This document shows, one piece after another, positions 7,802 to 14,955 of a stretch of DNA of 64,000 bases. The DNA lies in contig JADKDV010000003.1 in assembly GCA_016718315.1 (NCBI GenBank), forward strand, positions 372,001 to 436,000, read 5' to 3'. Position 1 is the first letter of the stretch. Every line of letters begins with the position of its first letter. The DNA is from Candidatus Obscuribacter sp. (lineage in GTDB: Bacteria > Cyanobacteriota > Vampirovibrionia > Obscuribacterales > Obscuribacteraceae). A model generated the notes under the pieces. It saw only the letters and a program-made list of their open reading frames with translations. It was not told the origin of the DNA and did no database searches. A program made the position numbers and the translations under genes.

Positions 7802-9217
7802 TTGAAAATCGCATATTTTGATTGTGCTTTTGGTGCTGCTGGAGATATGTTGCTGGGAGCCTGTCTTGATGCTGGTCTCAGTCTCTCCACATTAGAATCA
7901 AAATTGGCCTCGCTTGGTTTGTCCAGTGATCAGTACACTCTCAGTGTACAAAAGGTACACCGCTGTAGCATCCTTGCCAGTCATCTAAACGTCATGCTTA
8001 AAGGTGCCGAGCATAAGAGCATTGATAAGCATGACCATGATGGCCACTCACATAAGTCTCATGGACATGATCACGACCATGATCACAAGCACAAACATGA
8101 CCACGATGATGACAAACATTTGCACAGCCATCCACCCGATCATGGGCACAAACATGAGGACGATAAAAGTCACGAGCATCGCAGTTTGAGTTCAATTACT
8201 AAATTGATAGAGTCTTCCAAACTAGCCAGCCCTGTTAAAGATCTTGCTTTGCGTATATTTCATAGACTGGGTGTGGCTGAGAGCAAAGTGCATGGTGTCC
8301 CGCTTGATGAAATACACTTCCATGAAGTCGGGGCAATAGATGCCATAGTCGATATCGTTGGTTTTGCCATCGCTTATGTTGAGCTTGGTATTGAGCAAGC
8401 TTACGTCTCAGCCTTGCCAATTGGCTCTGGTACTGTCAAAACAATGCATGGGTTGTTTCCAGTGCCAGGACCGGCCACGCTTAATTTGCTTGCTGAGGTG
8501 GGCGCACCTACGCGCGATCTAAATGTAAGCTTTGAGTGTCTGACACCTACAGGTGCTGCTATTCTCACCACCTGCGCTCATGCTTTTGGCGCTGCTCCGG
8601 CCTTTGAGCGTATTGACCATGTTGGCTACGGAGCAGGCACGCTGGATGCAAAAGACCATCCAAATGTAGTCCGGTTAATACTTGGTGATAGTCGTCATCA
8701 ACAAAATCGTAAAGTCCAGTCATTTAGCTCAATACCGCAGCTGGCACAAACTGACAGTTGCGACGCTCAGATAGTTGCTGTTATAGAATGCAATCTTGAT
8801 GATTGCTCTCCTCAAATAATGGCTTATACAGCCGAGCAACTCCTCACTTATGGGGCGCTGGATGTGACTATCACTCCCTGCCTGATGAAAAAAGGGCGTC
8901 CCGGCTATAAACTATCAGTGGTGGCAGAGCCGGAGAGCCGTGGTAGTCTCTCTCAGATAATTATCAAAGAGACAACAACTCTTGGCGTGCGCTCCTATAT
9001 GTGTGAAAGACTGACTCTTACTCGTGAATTTAGAGAAGTCAAAATCGGTGAGCACACTATCAGAGTCAAAATTGCCAGAGATAGTACTGGCAAAATTTTA
9101 AATATGCATCCTGAGTACGATGACTGTACTAGAGTGGCTCATAAGAGCGGTCTGGCTCTAAAGGAAGTCATTTTAGACAGTCTCAAGCTGGCTCAAACAA
9201 TCACCGACTCACTTTGA
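7802..9217 (+). CDS. larC: LarC: nickel insertion protein for the nickel-pincer cofactor, with a His-rich insert
   Basis: CTP-dependent cyclometallase that installs nickel into the pincer cofactor of LarA-type lactate racemases and related enzymes. The start is TTG 7802 with an AGGAAAC ribosome binding site; the opening KIAYFDCAFGAAGDM is diagnostic, and DEIHFHEVGAIDAIVDI, GSGTVKTMHGLFPVPGP and the C-terminal ECNLDDCSPQ follow. The protein is one uninterrupted 471-residue frame, unlike Lactobacillus plantarum, where LarC1 and LarC2 are joined by frameshifting. Residues 71-126 form a histidine-rich loop (21 His, many Asp and Lys) that is likely to bind or store nickel. No larA, larB or larE is visible nearby. 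The 3' end overlaps the convergent gene by 17 nt. Confidence 0.92.
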   Translation: MKIAYFDCAFGAAGDMLLGACLDAGLSLSTLESKLASLGLSSDQYTLSVQKVHRCSILASHLNVMLKGAEHKSIDKHDHDGHSHKSHGHDHDHDHKHKHDHDDDKHLHSHPPDHGHKHEDDKSHEHRSLSSITKLIESSKLASPVKDLALRIFHRLGVAESKVHGVPLDEIHFHEVGAIDAIVDIVGFAIAYVELGIEQAYVSALPIGSGTVKTMHGLFPVPGPATLNLLAEVGAPTRDLNVSFECLTPTGAAILTTCAHAFGAAPAFERIDHVGYGAGTLDAKDHPNVVRLILGDSRHQQNRKVQSFSSIPQLAQTDSCDAQIVAVIECNLDDCSPQIMAYTAEQLLTYGALDVTITPCLMKKGRPGYKLSVVAEPESRGSLSQIIIKETTTLGVRSYMCERLTLTREFREVKIGEHTIRVKIARDSTGKILNMHPEYDDCTRVAHKSGLALKEVILDSLKLAQTITDSL

Positions 9218-9959
9218 AGTGATGCACAATTGCTGGTGAGCACTCTACCATCAGGCACTTTTGTACTTTTAGCTGCTGCGCGCTATCCCCTGGCACGGTT
9301 AAGACAAAAGGAGCACTCTCACTTAGCTTAACATCAGTGTCTTGCTCAAAGGCGTGGAGAGCTTTGTCCCAGTCTTGTTTTGTCGGATTGCTCAAGCTTG
9401 TTTGAGGCATACGCAATGTCAGAGTCTTGTTTTGGTCCATCTGCAATACCAGTGGCGGGCAGTTGTCTTTGCTGCCATCTACTTGAGCATGTGGGGCTAG
9501 TGCAGTGAGCAGGCTTTTATAATGCTTAAGCAATTCGATTTGATTGATTTGATTGTTTTTGTAATTGCCGGCAGCATCAGTTACCGCTTTTAGGTCGCTA
9601 CTGATTATAAGTAAGCGCTCTCCCAGTACGGTTAGATACCAGTCGTTTGAGCCTTTATGCCAGGTCAATACTTGCTTGTCTGGTTTTACAAAAGCCACTG
9701 ATAGGTCGTCTTTGTCACTTGTGACAAATCTGGACAGTTTAGGCAAAGGCTTAGCAAACATGGCAATCGTCGTAAGACAGCTTTTGCCATCAACTGTGCC
9801 TGTGGCGCTGACACAGTCATTTACCAGGTGACCAGTAAACTGCTCATAGATTTGTGGTGGCATTTCTACCACTGACAATAAATCCTGACCATAAAGATCA
9901 AAAGCACCCAAATCAATATGTTGGTTTTGCGCTTCAGGCGGTGGCAGCTTTAATGGCAT
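9201..9959 (-). CDS. Secreted hypothetical protein, main body (separated from its signal peptide by a frame break)
   Basis: The frame gives 252 residues from ATG 9959, but it stays open upstream of that ATG (reading LDSKAYYSVSYTR) as far as an A5/T5 run at 9997-10001. Just beyond that run, in another frame, lies a perfect signal peptide with a strong ribosome binding site (see 9991-10128). Dropping one base from the run gives a continuous 308-residue secreted protein. The body alternates beta-strand-like segments (VLTWHKGSNDWYLTVLG, FVLTVPGDSAQQLKV) and contains several cysteines. No family is recognised. Its 3' end overlaps larC by 17 nt. Whether the break is a sequencing error, a pseudogene or slippage is open. 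Confidence 0.65.
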   Translation of the reverse strand: MPLKLPPPEAQNQHIDLGAFDLYGQDLLSVVEMPPQIYEQFTGHLVNDCVSATGTVDGKSCLTTIAMFAKPLPKLSRFVTSDKDDLSVAFVKPDKQVLTWHKGSNDWYLTVLGERLLIISSDLKAVTDAAGNYKNNQINQIELLKHYKSLLTALAPHAQVDGSKDNCPPLVLQMDQNKTLTLRMPQTSLSNPTKQDWDKALHAFEQDTDVKLSESAPFVLTVPGDSAQQLKVQKCLMVECSPAIVHHFKVSR

Positions 9960-9990
9960 TCTTGTGTAGGAGACTGAGTAATATGCCTTG

Positions 9991-10128
9991 CTATCTAAAA
10001 AGACCGAGCAGGGTTTCTACAGGTAAGGTCTTATTTTTATAGCTGTCGATCTGAGCGCTTACTGGCATTGCCGCAATGGCTATAGTCGATAAAGCAATTA
10101 GTGACAGAGTCAACTTTGTCAATTTCAT
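9991..10128 (-). CDS. Signal-peptide fragment of the frame-broken secreted protein
   Basis: This 45-codon frame starts at ATG 10128 directly after GGAGGACAAA, one of the best ribosome binding sites in the window. It encodes a textbook signal peptide (KLTKLTLSLIALSTIAIAA, cleavage near PVSAQ) followed by DSYKNKTLPVETLLGL. It then meets TAG immediately after the T5 run. With one T fewer the reading continues as ETLLGLLDSKAYYSVSYTR into the 9201-9959 frame. It is therefore the 5' part of that gene and not a separate peptide. Confidence 0.65.
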   Translation of the reverse strand: MKLTKLTLSLIALSTIAIAAMPVSAQIDSYKNKTLPVETLLGLFR

Positions 10129-10359
10129 TTTGTCCTCCAGGCAGTTACCTGTCATTTACGTTGCCTGGTGTGTTGATTAGGAGTCAGACAAACACTTTGC
10201 TGATTGTGGCATGGACGTCAAAATTGTGGCAATGTGCTAGCCCTGATGACATGGCGTTGAAAAGTGGTTTTGAAATTTGAATTAAACCGTTAAAGCTGTC
10301 GACCTGGGCGCCGCACTTGGCTAAGATGTAAGCGATTAGCTTTTGATGGGGTTTCAAGT

Positions 10360-10584
10360 ATGCAGCTCAAAGATCTCGCGGATATGCAAACAGGCAAGTT
10401 TTTTCGCAGCCCTACAGTAGTAGTGCAGCAAATTGTGCCTGCTGACGACGTCGCCAAGGCCATTCTTGAACACTTGCGCTTTAACTATCAAATTTCAAGC
10501 ATCACGCCTCTGGCTGTTGGTCCCCACGGCGGACGTCTCCTATTGCTGTTTTCTTATACTGGTGGAGCTGTCCAGACCAAGTAA
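10360..10584 (+). CDS. Small hypothetical protein (74 aa)
   Basis: A 74-residue soluble-looking protein starts at ATG 10360, with GGGG placed about 10 nt upstream. It has an amphipathic N-terminus (QLKDLADMQTGKFF), a short alpha/beta pattern (ADDVAKAILEHLRFNYQISS) and a final hydrophobic strand (GRLLLLFSYTGG). No cysteines, signal or known motif can be seen. It is followed 74 nt later by the CPXCG protein on the same strand. The spacing and ribosome binding site favour a real gene; the function is unknown. Confidence 0.55.
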   Translation: MQLKDLADMQTGKFFRSPTVVVQQIVPADDVAKAILEHLRFNYQISSITPLAVGPHGGRLLLLFSYTGGAVQTK

Positions 10585-10658
10585 TTTGTCTTACACCATA
10601 TTGATTGCCAAAGAGCGCCTCTTAAATATTAGGTGGCGCTCTTTGGCTAAAGAGGACT

Positions 10659-10850
10659 ATGCTTGAAGAATATTTTTTTGAATGTCCCTATTGTTGGGAA
10701 AATATCTCCATGCTTCTCGATTTGACAGCAGGCGGGCAGACTTATGTCGAAGACTGCGAGGTCTGCTGTAACCCCATTGATATTTACTATGATGTAGAAG
10801 ACGGTGCGATAGTGGGATTCAGCGCTACGGGGTCTGGCACGACCGGCTGA
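10659..10850 (+). CDS. CPXCG-motif cysteine-rich (zinc-ribbon) small protein
   Basis: A 63-residue protein starting at ATG 10659 with an AGAGG ribosome binding site. It matches the small CPXCG family: a first pair CPYCW near residue 9, a spacer ISMLLDLTAGGQTYVEDC, and a second pair CEVCC, followed by a short beta stretch (IDIYYDVEDGAIVGF). The four-cysteine pattern predicts one zinc ribbon. The usual glycine of CPxCG is replaced by Trp here. The family is widespread and small and has no established function. The last residues (GSGTTG) are flexible. Confidence 0.8.
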   Translation: MLEEYFFECPYCWENISMLLDLTAGGQTYVEDCEVCCNPIDIYYDVEDGAIVGFSATGSGTTG

Positions 10851-10902
10851 TCTAGCGCTTTTCGAGGCAGCCATCACTCAAGTGATTTTTGTTTTGGTGG
10901 GC

Positions 10903-11607
10903 TTACCTGATTCTGAGTGACGAGTTCCAACCTAAGTTGATAGTGATGTCACTGAGGTCATTTCCGCTCCAATAAAACTCTCTTGCAGCGGGCTTGGCGT
11001 TTATCTTGTAATGCTGGGTCCTTTTGTCATCGCTGATTAATGTGAGAGTGGCAACTGTGCTTGGCTTATCTAACTTAGCCATCTCCATCTGCGGGTATAT
11101 TTGGTATTTGAACTTGTATTTGCCACTGGGATTTTGAGCTGCAAAAAACTTGATTTGTTTTTGTCCCGATGGACTATAAAAATAGGTGCCATCGGCTTTT
11201 AAATCAATTTGACCGCACCAAAATTGATTGCCCGAGTCCTTACTATATAGGACTTGGTAGCTGCCCGGCAGGCAGTCTTTACTCCTGGTCCTGGTTTTAA
11301 GTAAAACAATTGATTTGCCTCCATGTCTAAATGAAGGACCCTGCAACGGATGCATAATAAGTTCGCCTTCTTTGACCTGCCAGACTGGTATGTGCAGACC
11401 GGAGCCAATATCGCCAGTTGGCTTACCCCAGGTATTGTGGATAAGTTCGCTAATCTGGCTCTTATTCATTGTCTGAATTTTGTCAGCAAACTGTTTTATT
11501 TGTGGTGGTAAGCCGTTAATGGCACTATTTTGTGCTCGGATGCTGGTACCGCTAATAGTGGCAAAGGCAAGTAATGCCAAGGTGGCTATAAAGCTTTGGG
11601 GTTGCAT
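10903..11607 (-). CDS. Secreted hypothetical protein
   Basis: This 234-residue protein has an N-terminal signal peptide (hydrophobic residues 7-21, likely cleavage after SIRAQ). The mature part starts with a helix (QIKQFADKIQTMNKSQISEL) and continues as a beta-rich domain containing KADGTYFYSPSGQKQIKFF and TVATLTLISDDKRTQHYKI. Two cysteines (in KDCLPG and FWCGQ) could form a disulfide. No family is recognised. The ATG at 11607 is preceded by a GGAG-type site (CGGGAGTAAT). It is divergent from the promoter motif at 11668. It is probably exported to the periplasm or cell surface. Confidence 0.65.
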   Translation of the reverse strand: MQPQSFIATLALLAFATISGTSIRAQNSAINGLPPQIKQFADKIQTMNKSQISELIHNTWGKPTGDIGSGLHIPVWQVKEGELIMHPLQGPSFRHGGKSIVLLKTRTRSKDCLPGSYQVLYSKDSGNQFWCGQIDLKADGTYFYSPSGQKQIKFFAAQNPSGKYKFKYQIYPQMEMAKLDKPSTVATLTLISDDKRTQHYKINAKPAAREFYWSGNDLSDITINLGWNSSLRIR

Positions 11608-11667
11608 ATTACTCCCGGCTCCATCCTATATAGATTGCATCAGTCAATTTTACAGCTTTTTTTGGCT

Positions 11668-11699
11668 GTCCGTTTTTGGTCACGCTGCCTTCGTATATT
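11668..11699 (+). promoter_or_regulatory. Conserved promoter-like motif, copy 1
   Basis: TGTCCGTTTTTGGTCA, then 10 nt, then GTATATT. The same block with identical spacing recurs at 12936-12967. The TATATT could be a -10 element, but no TTGACA-like -35 stands at 16-18 nt. An alternative sigma factor with a GTTTTT-type upstream element is possible. It precedes the gene at 11785 with a leader of about 80 nt. Confidence 0.5.
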
Positions 11700-11784
11700 G
11701 AAAACACCGAGAGACACCTCCCCCTCTCTCCCAAAACCCCGAAGTCGCTGTTGCCACCCTTTCTTTTAATCAGAGGACAATAAA

Positions 11785-12828
11785 ATGGATAGACATTCTG
11801 CCAGAGATCACCACAAGCATGATAGTGCCGCTGACGTTAACGCTGCTCACATTGCTTGGGACCTGTGGAAAAGTAATGACCCAAGAGACTGGGATAAAGC
11901 CCTCGATGAAAGAGAAAGAATCAACAAGCACAATCCCAAAGCCTGGAAAAAGGCCATGCACGAAGTGGATGCAGAAGAAGCCCAACACAAAGTAGCTAAG
12001 CATCACGAAGTCGTGGCAAAACCAGTGCCTAAGCCAATTGAAATCAGATCCGACAAACCAGTGGAGCGCATACCTGCCGTAATTAGTCAGGACCAGTCCG
12101 GCGAAAATATCGTTGCTCCTGGCTATGCACCCGAAAGCAAGTTTGCTCCTCCTGTACCTGATAGCCCAGCTTACCGTGCCGCCTACGAGCGTCAGCACCC
12201 TGAGTTTTATGGTGTCGACCTCGGTATTGCAAAACTCGGAGTCAATAGCAATGGCTCTATTGAGACCGGCGTCAACATCGGAATTGCCAAGGCTGGTCTG
12301 CAAGTTGGTCTCGAAAACCGCGTCGATGGAGAGTTTATGCCGATAGGTGGACCGCTCCACGCCAGAGCTGGAGCCGGAGTTGGTGTCAATCGCGACGGAA
12401 TACACAGTGATGTCGGTGCTGGTGCTAACTTCTTTAATGCTGTTAACGGTGATGCTGATTTTGATGCCAGAGTGGGTCGTAACACCGGTGTTGATGGCGA
12501 TGTCAGAGGACGTGTCTTGCCGGTCAATGTCCAGGCAGATGCTGGCGCCAATATCGGACCGGAAGGCTTAAATGCCTACACCGGTGCTAATACCGACGTT
12601 ATGGATCAAGTTGGATTCCGTACTGGAGGCGACTTCCGTCTCAATAGTCAGGACTCTGGATTGGATGCTGGAGTGGGCGTTAGAGCCGGTGACAATACTC
12701 TCGATTTTGGACCAAGCATCTACAGTAACGGTAATACGACAGTAAGACCTGACCTGCACTTTGATCGCAATACTGATCAAGTACCTGCCTTTTATCCCGA
12801 TGGTGACCGCGGCCTTGATGGCCAATAG
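11785..12828 (+). CDS. Repeat-rich glycine/asparagine/aspartate protein (hypothetical)
   Basis: A 347-residue protein starting at ATG 11785 after AGAGGAC. Residues 1-90 are charged, helical and His/Lys-rich (RHSARDHHKHDSAAD, ALDERERINKHN). From about residue 135 to 340 it becomes a series of short degenerate repeats of alternating hydrophobic/Gly/Asp/Asn type, such as GVNIGIAKAGLQVGL, AGAGVGVNRDG and ARVGRNTGVDGDVRGRV, suggesting a beta-solenoid or repeated beta-hairpin sheet. No signal peptide is seen. It is transcribed as its own unit, with a distinctive promoter motif upstream and a terminator immediately downstream. The function is unknown; a structural or surface role by an atypical export route is only a guess. 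Confidence 0.65.
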   Translation: MDRHSARDHHKHDSAADVNAAHIAWDLWKSNDPRDWDKALDERERINKHNPKAWKKAMHEVDAEEAQHKVAKHHEVVAKPVPKPIEIRSDKPVERIPAVISQDQSGENIVAPGYAPESKFAPPVPDSPAYRAAYERQHPEFYGVDLGIAKLGVNSNGSIETGVNIGIAKAGLQVGLENRVDGEFMPIGGPLHARAGAGVGVNRDGIHSDVGAGANFFNAVNGDADFDARVGRNTGVDGDVRGRVLPVNVQADAGANIGPEGLNAYTGANTDVMDQVGFRTGGDFRLNSQDSGLDAGVGVRAGDNTLDFGPSIYSNGNTTVRPDLHFDRNTDQVPAFYPDGDRGLDGQ

Positions 12829-12844
12829 ATTCGGGATTATAAAT

Positions 12845-12896
12845 AGCTTTCACAGGGTGGTGGAAAACAATGGCCGGCAAATAGCCGGCTTTTGTT
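12845..12896 (+). repeat. 52-nt repeat, copy 1 (3' UTR plus terminator)
   Basis: From AGCTTTCACAGGGTGGTGG to CCGGCTTTTGTT, this copy matches 13052-13103 at 51 of 52 positions. The only difference is in the terminator loop. It begins 17 nt after the stop of the gene at 11785. Confidence 0.9.
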
Positions 12897-12900
12897 CTTT
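12872..12900 (+). terminator. Rho-independent terminator after the gene at 11785
   Basis: A GCCGGC / GCCGGC stem with loop AAATA is followed by TTTTGTTCTTT. Confidence 0.75.
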
Positions 12901-12935
12901 AATGATTGATTTGATCTTTTAAAAATATTTTTGAT

Positions 12936-12967
12936 TGTCCGTTTTTTGTCATAACAGGTCTGTATAT
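12936..12967 (+). promoter_or_regulatory. Conserved promoter-like motif, copy 2
   Basis: TGTCCGTTTTTTGTCA, then 10 nt, then GTATATT, matching copy 1 at 11668-11699 in both sequence and spacing. It precedes a stretch that holds no convincing gene and ends in the second terminator repeat. Confidence 0.5.
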
Positions 12968-13051
12968 TAATACTCATCAACCGGTTCGCAAGACAAGGCA
13001 CAGACAATAAACGAGCACCGCAGGTGGTGTTAAGTGCAGCGGACGATGAAG

Positions 13052-13103
13052 AGCTTTCACAGGGTGGTGGAAAACAATGGCCGGCGAATAGCCGGCTTTT
13101 GTT
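13052..13103 (+). repeat. 52-nt repeat, copy 2
   Basis: Near-identical to 12845-12896, with one mismatch in the loop. It carries the terminator of the candidate small RNA. Confidence 0.9.
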
Positions 13104-13107
13104 GTTT
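13079..13107 (+). terminator. Rho-independent terminator of the candidate small RNA
   Basis: A GCCGGC / GCCGGC stem with loop GAATA is followed by TTTTGTTGTTTT. Confidence 0.75.
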
Positions 13108-13264
13108 TAAGCCCTTGATAAGCTGGGACTTTATTTTATCTGCTCAAATGCCCAGCTTGTGGGATTTGTAAAATAAGCCTGGGCATTAAATGGAACAATT
13201 ATCCTGATTGTTACTTCCTCAGACTACAATGGTCATTTGGGTTACAGTATCCGGGAGATTGTCA

Positions 13265-14455
13265 TTGCCTTCTAATCAGCCTGCGACCAACCTCTATATC
13301 AGTAAACTCATTGGCCTGACGGCATTAACTGCAACTATCAGTGTCGGCGCAGTCTTGGCCCAGGGCGATACAGCCAGAGCACTTAGTCTCGGTGAGACGC
13401 CAAAAGCATTTGTGGACCACTCCCCCGAGGCTAATCTGACTCGGGTACTGGCCAGTCATCATGTTTTTAAGGGTGTGCCATTTAGCACCAGTGTCAAAGA
13501 TAGGCAGGCTATTGTCGTAGTCAATGGCTATCAATCGGCTAATTACAGGCTCGATGCGGTGCAAACGGCAAAAGTCATTACAGGCTATGCCCCTGGTCAA
13601 TTTTTGACTGTCGCTGTGCGTTACATGGACCCTGTTGGCAGTGGTGCCTATAGAGAAGTGATTATTTCCAGTCGCGATATAACTTCACTTAATGCTGGCA
13701 CCATAAAATTTGCCGATCTGGCAAGAGACGCTATGGAAGTTGACATCAACCCCGGCGATAGCGCCCTTACACACTTCGAAAAATATCTGGCAGTTGCTGA
13801 AAAACAAATCGAAAAGGGCAACTATTGGGAAGCCGAGCAAGTGGTGGATTCGGTAGGGACTGCTCCTGGTGCGGCCAACAGTGATCGCTACACTCGTGAC
13901 ATGCTCTCTTTATCTCAAGGGTTTGATTCATACGGTGACCTTTACAGAGCCGCTCGTATCCTGGAGCGAGTGGTAGAGCAGAGACGCGCAGCTGGCACCC
14001 TGGGCACGAGCGATGCGGATGTAACTGTGGAGCGTCTTGTCTCACTCTATATCGAGGATAAACGTCTCAAAGAAGCCGATACTCTCTTGCAGTCCCTGGT
14101 CAGTGAGACCCCGCAAGAAAAGCGTCATACTGCCAGTTATGCTAATAATCTCGAACGTCTTGCTGTAATCAAACTGAGGCTTGGTCAAAACGACGAAGCC
14201 CAAGCTTCTCTCAAAGAAGTCCTGACCATTAGAGAGGCACAATCGGATGCCAGCTCGTCTTATGCTCGCACTTTGGAAAATATGGGTGATGCCTACAAAG
14301 CAGCCGGCAAGCGCAGTGATGCTCTGGCTGTTTATCGCAAAGCTAAGGCCATTTATGACCGTGCTGTGGTCAATCCTAAGCGTGATCAGCAGATTGACTA
14401 TCAAGTCTATGCTGGCAAAGTAAAACAGCTAGACGAAAAATTAAAGCAGCTCTAA
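13265..14455 (+). CDS. Secreted TPR-repeat protein
   Basis: A 396-residue protein. I chose TTG 13265 because CGGGAG lies about 7 nt upstream and it places a signal peptide at the N-terminus (LIGLTALTATISVGAVLAQ). An upstream TTG at 13208 would only add unconvincing residues. After a beta-rich domain (about 60-165) come tetratricopeptide-like helical repeats, including HFEKYLAVAEKQIEKGNYWEA, ERLVSLYIEDKRLKEADTLL, ERLAVIKLRLGQNDEAQASL and ENMGDAYKAAGKRSDALAVY. TPRs imply a scaffold for protein-protein contacts in the periplasm or on the outer surface. The thioesterase follows after 13 nt and is probably cotranscribed. Confidence 0.75.
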   Translation: MPSNQPATNLYISKLIGLTALTATISVGAVLAQGDTARALSLGETPKAFVDHSPEANLTRVLASHHVFKGVPFSTSVKDRQAIVVVNGYQSANYRLDAVQTAKVITGYAPGQFLTVAVRYMDPVGSGAYREVIISSRDITSLNAGTIKFADLARDAMEVDINPGDSALTHFEKYLAVAEKQIEKGNYWEAEQVVDSVGTAPGAANSDRYTRDMLSLSQGFDSYGDLYRAARILERVVEQRRAAGTLGTSDADVTVERLVSLYIEDKRLKEADTLLQSLVSETPQEKRHTASYANNLERLAVIKLRLGQNDEAQASLKEVLTIREAQSDASSSYARTLENMGDAYKAAGKRSDALAVYRKAKAIYDRAVVNPKRDQQIDYQVYAGKVKQLDEKLKQL

Positions 14456-14468
14456 AAGTCAGGAATTT

Positions 14469-14924
14469 ATGAAAAAGTATGTCTGGAATGCCCTCACCGC
14501 CCTTGGTGGCTCGGCTATCGATGTGAAAGATGGCTATGCCTTGTTTGAGCTGCCACTTACCGAGCAATGTATGAATCCAACAGGTGTCTATCACGCTGGC
14601 ATTATTGTGACGCTGGCTGACGAGGCTGCCTCTGCTGCCGCTTATGGTGGACCAGTCAGTCTGGATGATATTGAGGTAGATGCAGCCTCTGGTGTTGGCA
14701 AAAAATTCCCCTACTCTGTCCAGCTCAGCGTTAATCTACTCACAAATGATCCTGTTGGACCAATCAAAGCTGAGTCCAAGGTAGTTAAACGCGGGCGACT
14801 GACAGTGGTGGACACCGAGGTGTTTAGCAGTAAAGGCGAGCTTATGTGTTTAATGCGCAGCTCTCATATGATGGTAGATGCATCTAAAGTAGGACCGCAT
14901 CTAAAAAATAAGGCAGCCCCATAG
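14469..14924 (+). CDS. PaaI-type hotdog-fold thioesterase
   Basis: A single hotdog domain of 151 residues, starting at ATG 14469 (AGGAATTT upstream). It has the PaaI/YiiD-like layout: a substrate-side helix segment NPTGVYHAGIIVTLADEAASAAAYGG, with the HAG-type His and the acidic residue of LADEAAS, then KKFPYSVQLSVNLL and a strand pair ending in SSKGELMCLMRSSHMMV. Such enzymes hydrolyse acyl-CoA or acyl-carrier thioesters. No pathway partner is nearby, so the substrate is unknown. It follows the TPR gene by 13 nt; its stop codon sits in the loop of the terminator. Confidence 0.8.
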   Translation: MKKYVWNALTALGGSAIDVKDGYALFELPLTEQCMNPTGVYHAGIIVTLADEAASAAAYGGPVSLDDIEVDAASGVGKKFPYSVQLSVNLLTNDPVGPIKAESKVVKRGRLTVVDTEVFSSKGELMCLMRSSHMMVDASKVGPHLKNKAAP

Positions 14925-14940
14925 AGCTGCCCCATTTTAT
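14910..14940 (+). terminator. Terminator overlapping the thioesterase stop codon
   Basis: A GGCAGC / GCTGCC stem (14912-14917 / 14926-14931) is followed by CCATTTTATGTTTT. The TAG stop lies in the loop. It lies between convergent genes, with clpB ending at 14956. Confidence 0.5.
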
Positions 14941-14955
14941 GTTTTAGCTGATTGT

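Larger units (their letters stand above)
12975..13110 (+). ncRNA. Candidate small RNA (about 130 nt) or transcribed gene relic
   Basis: The 436 nt between the genes at 11785 and 13265 contain no convincing protein gene. They do contain a promoter-like motif (12936-12967) and, about 110 nt later, the second copy of the 52-nt terminator repeat. The segment between them retains GACAATAAA, also found just before the start codon of the gene at 11785, so the unit may be an internally deleted duplicate of that gene that still produces a short transcript. A 28-codon GTG frame inside (from 13027) reads into the terminator stem and is not convincing. A true small RNA is inferred only from the promoter-plus-terminator layout. 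Confidence 0.35.

Noticed and set aside
7998..8195. Frames opposite and alongside the LarC His-rich region
   Set aside because: Out-of-frame shadows of the CAY/GAY-rich segment.
10139..10168. CCAGGCA...TGCCTGG inverted repeat ahead of the broken secreted gene
   Set aside because: The arms are short and no poly-T follows on either strand; it may be chance.
13027..13113. 28-codon GTG frame in the candidate small RNA
   Set aside because: It runs through the terminator stem and has no good ribosome binding site.
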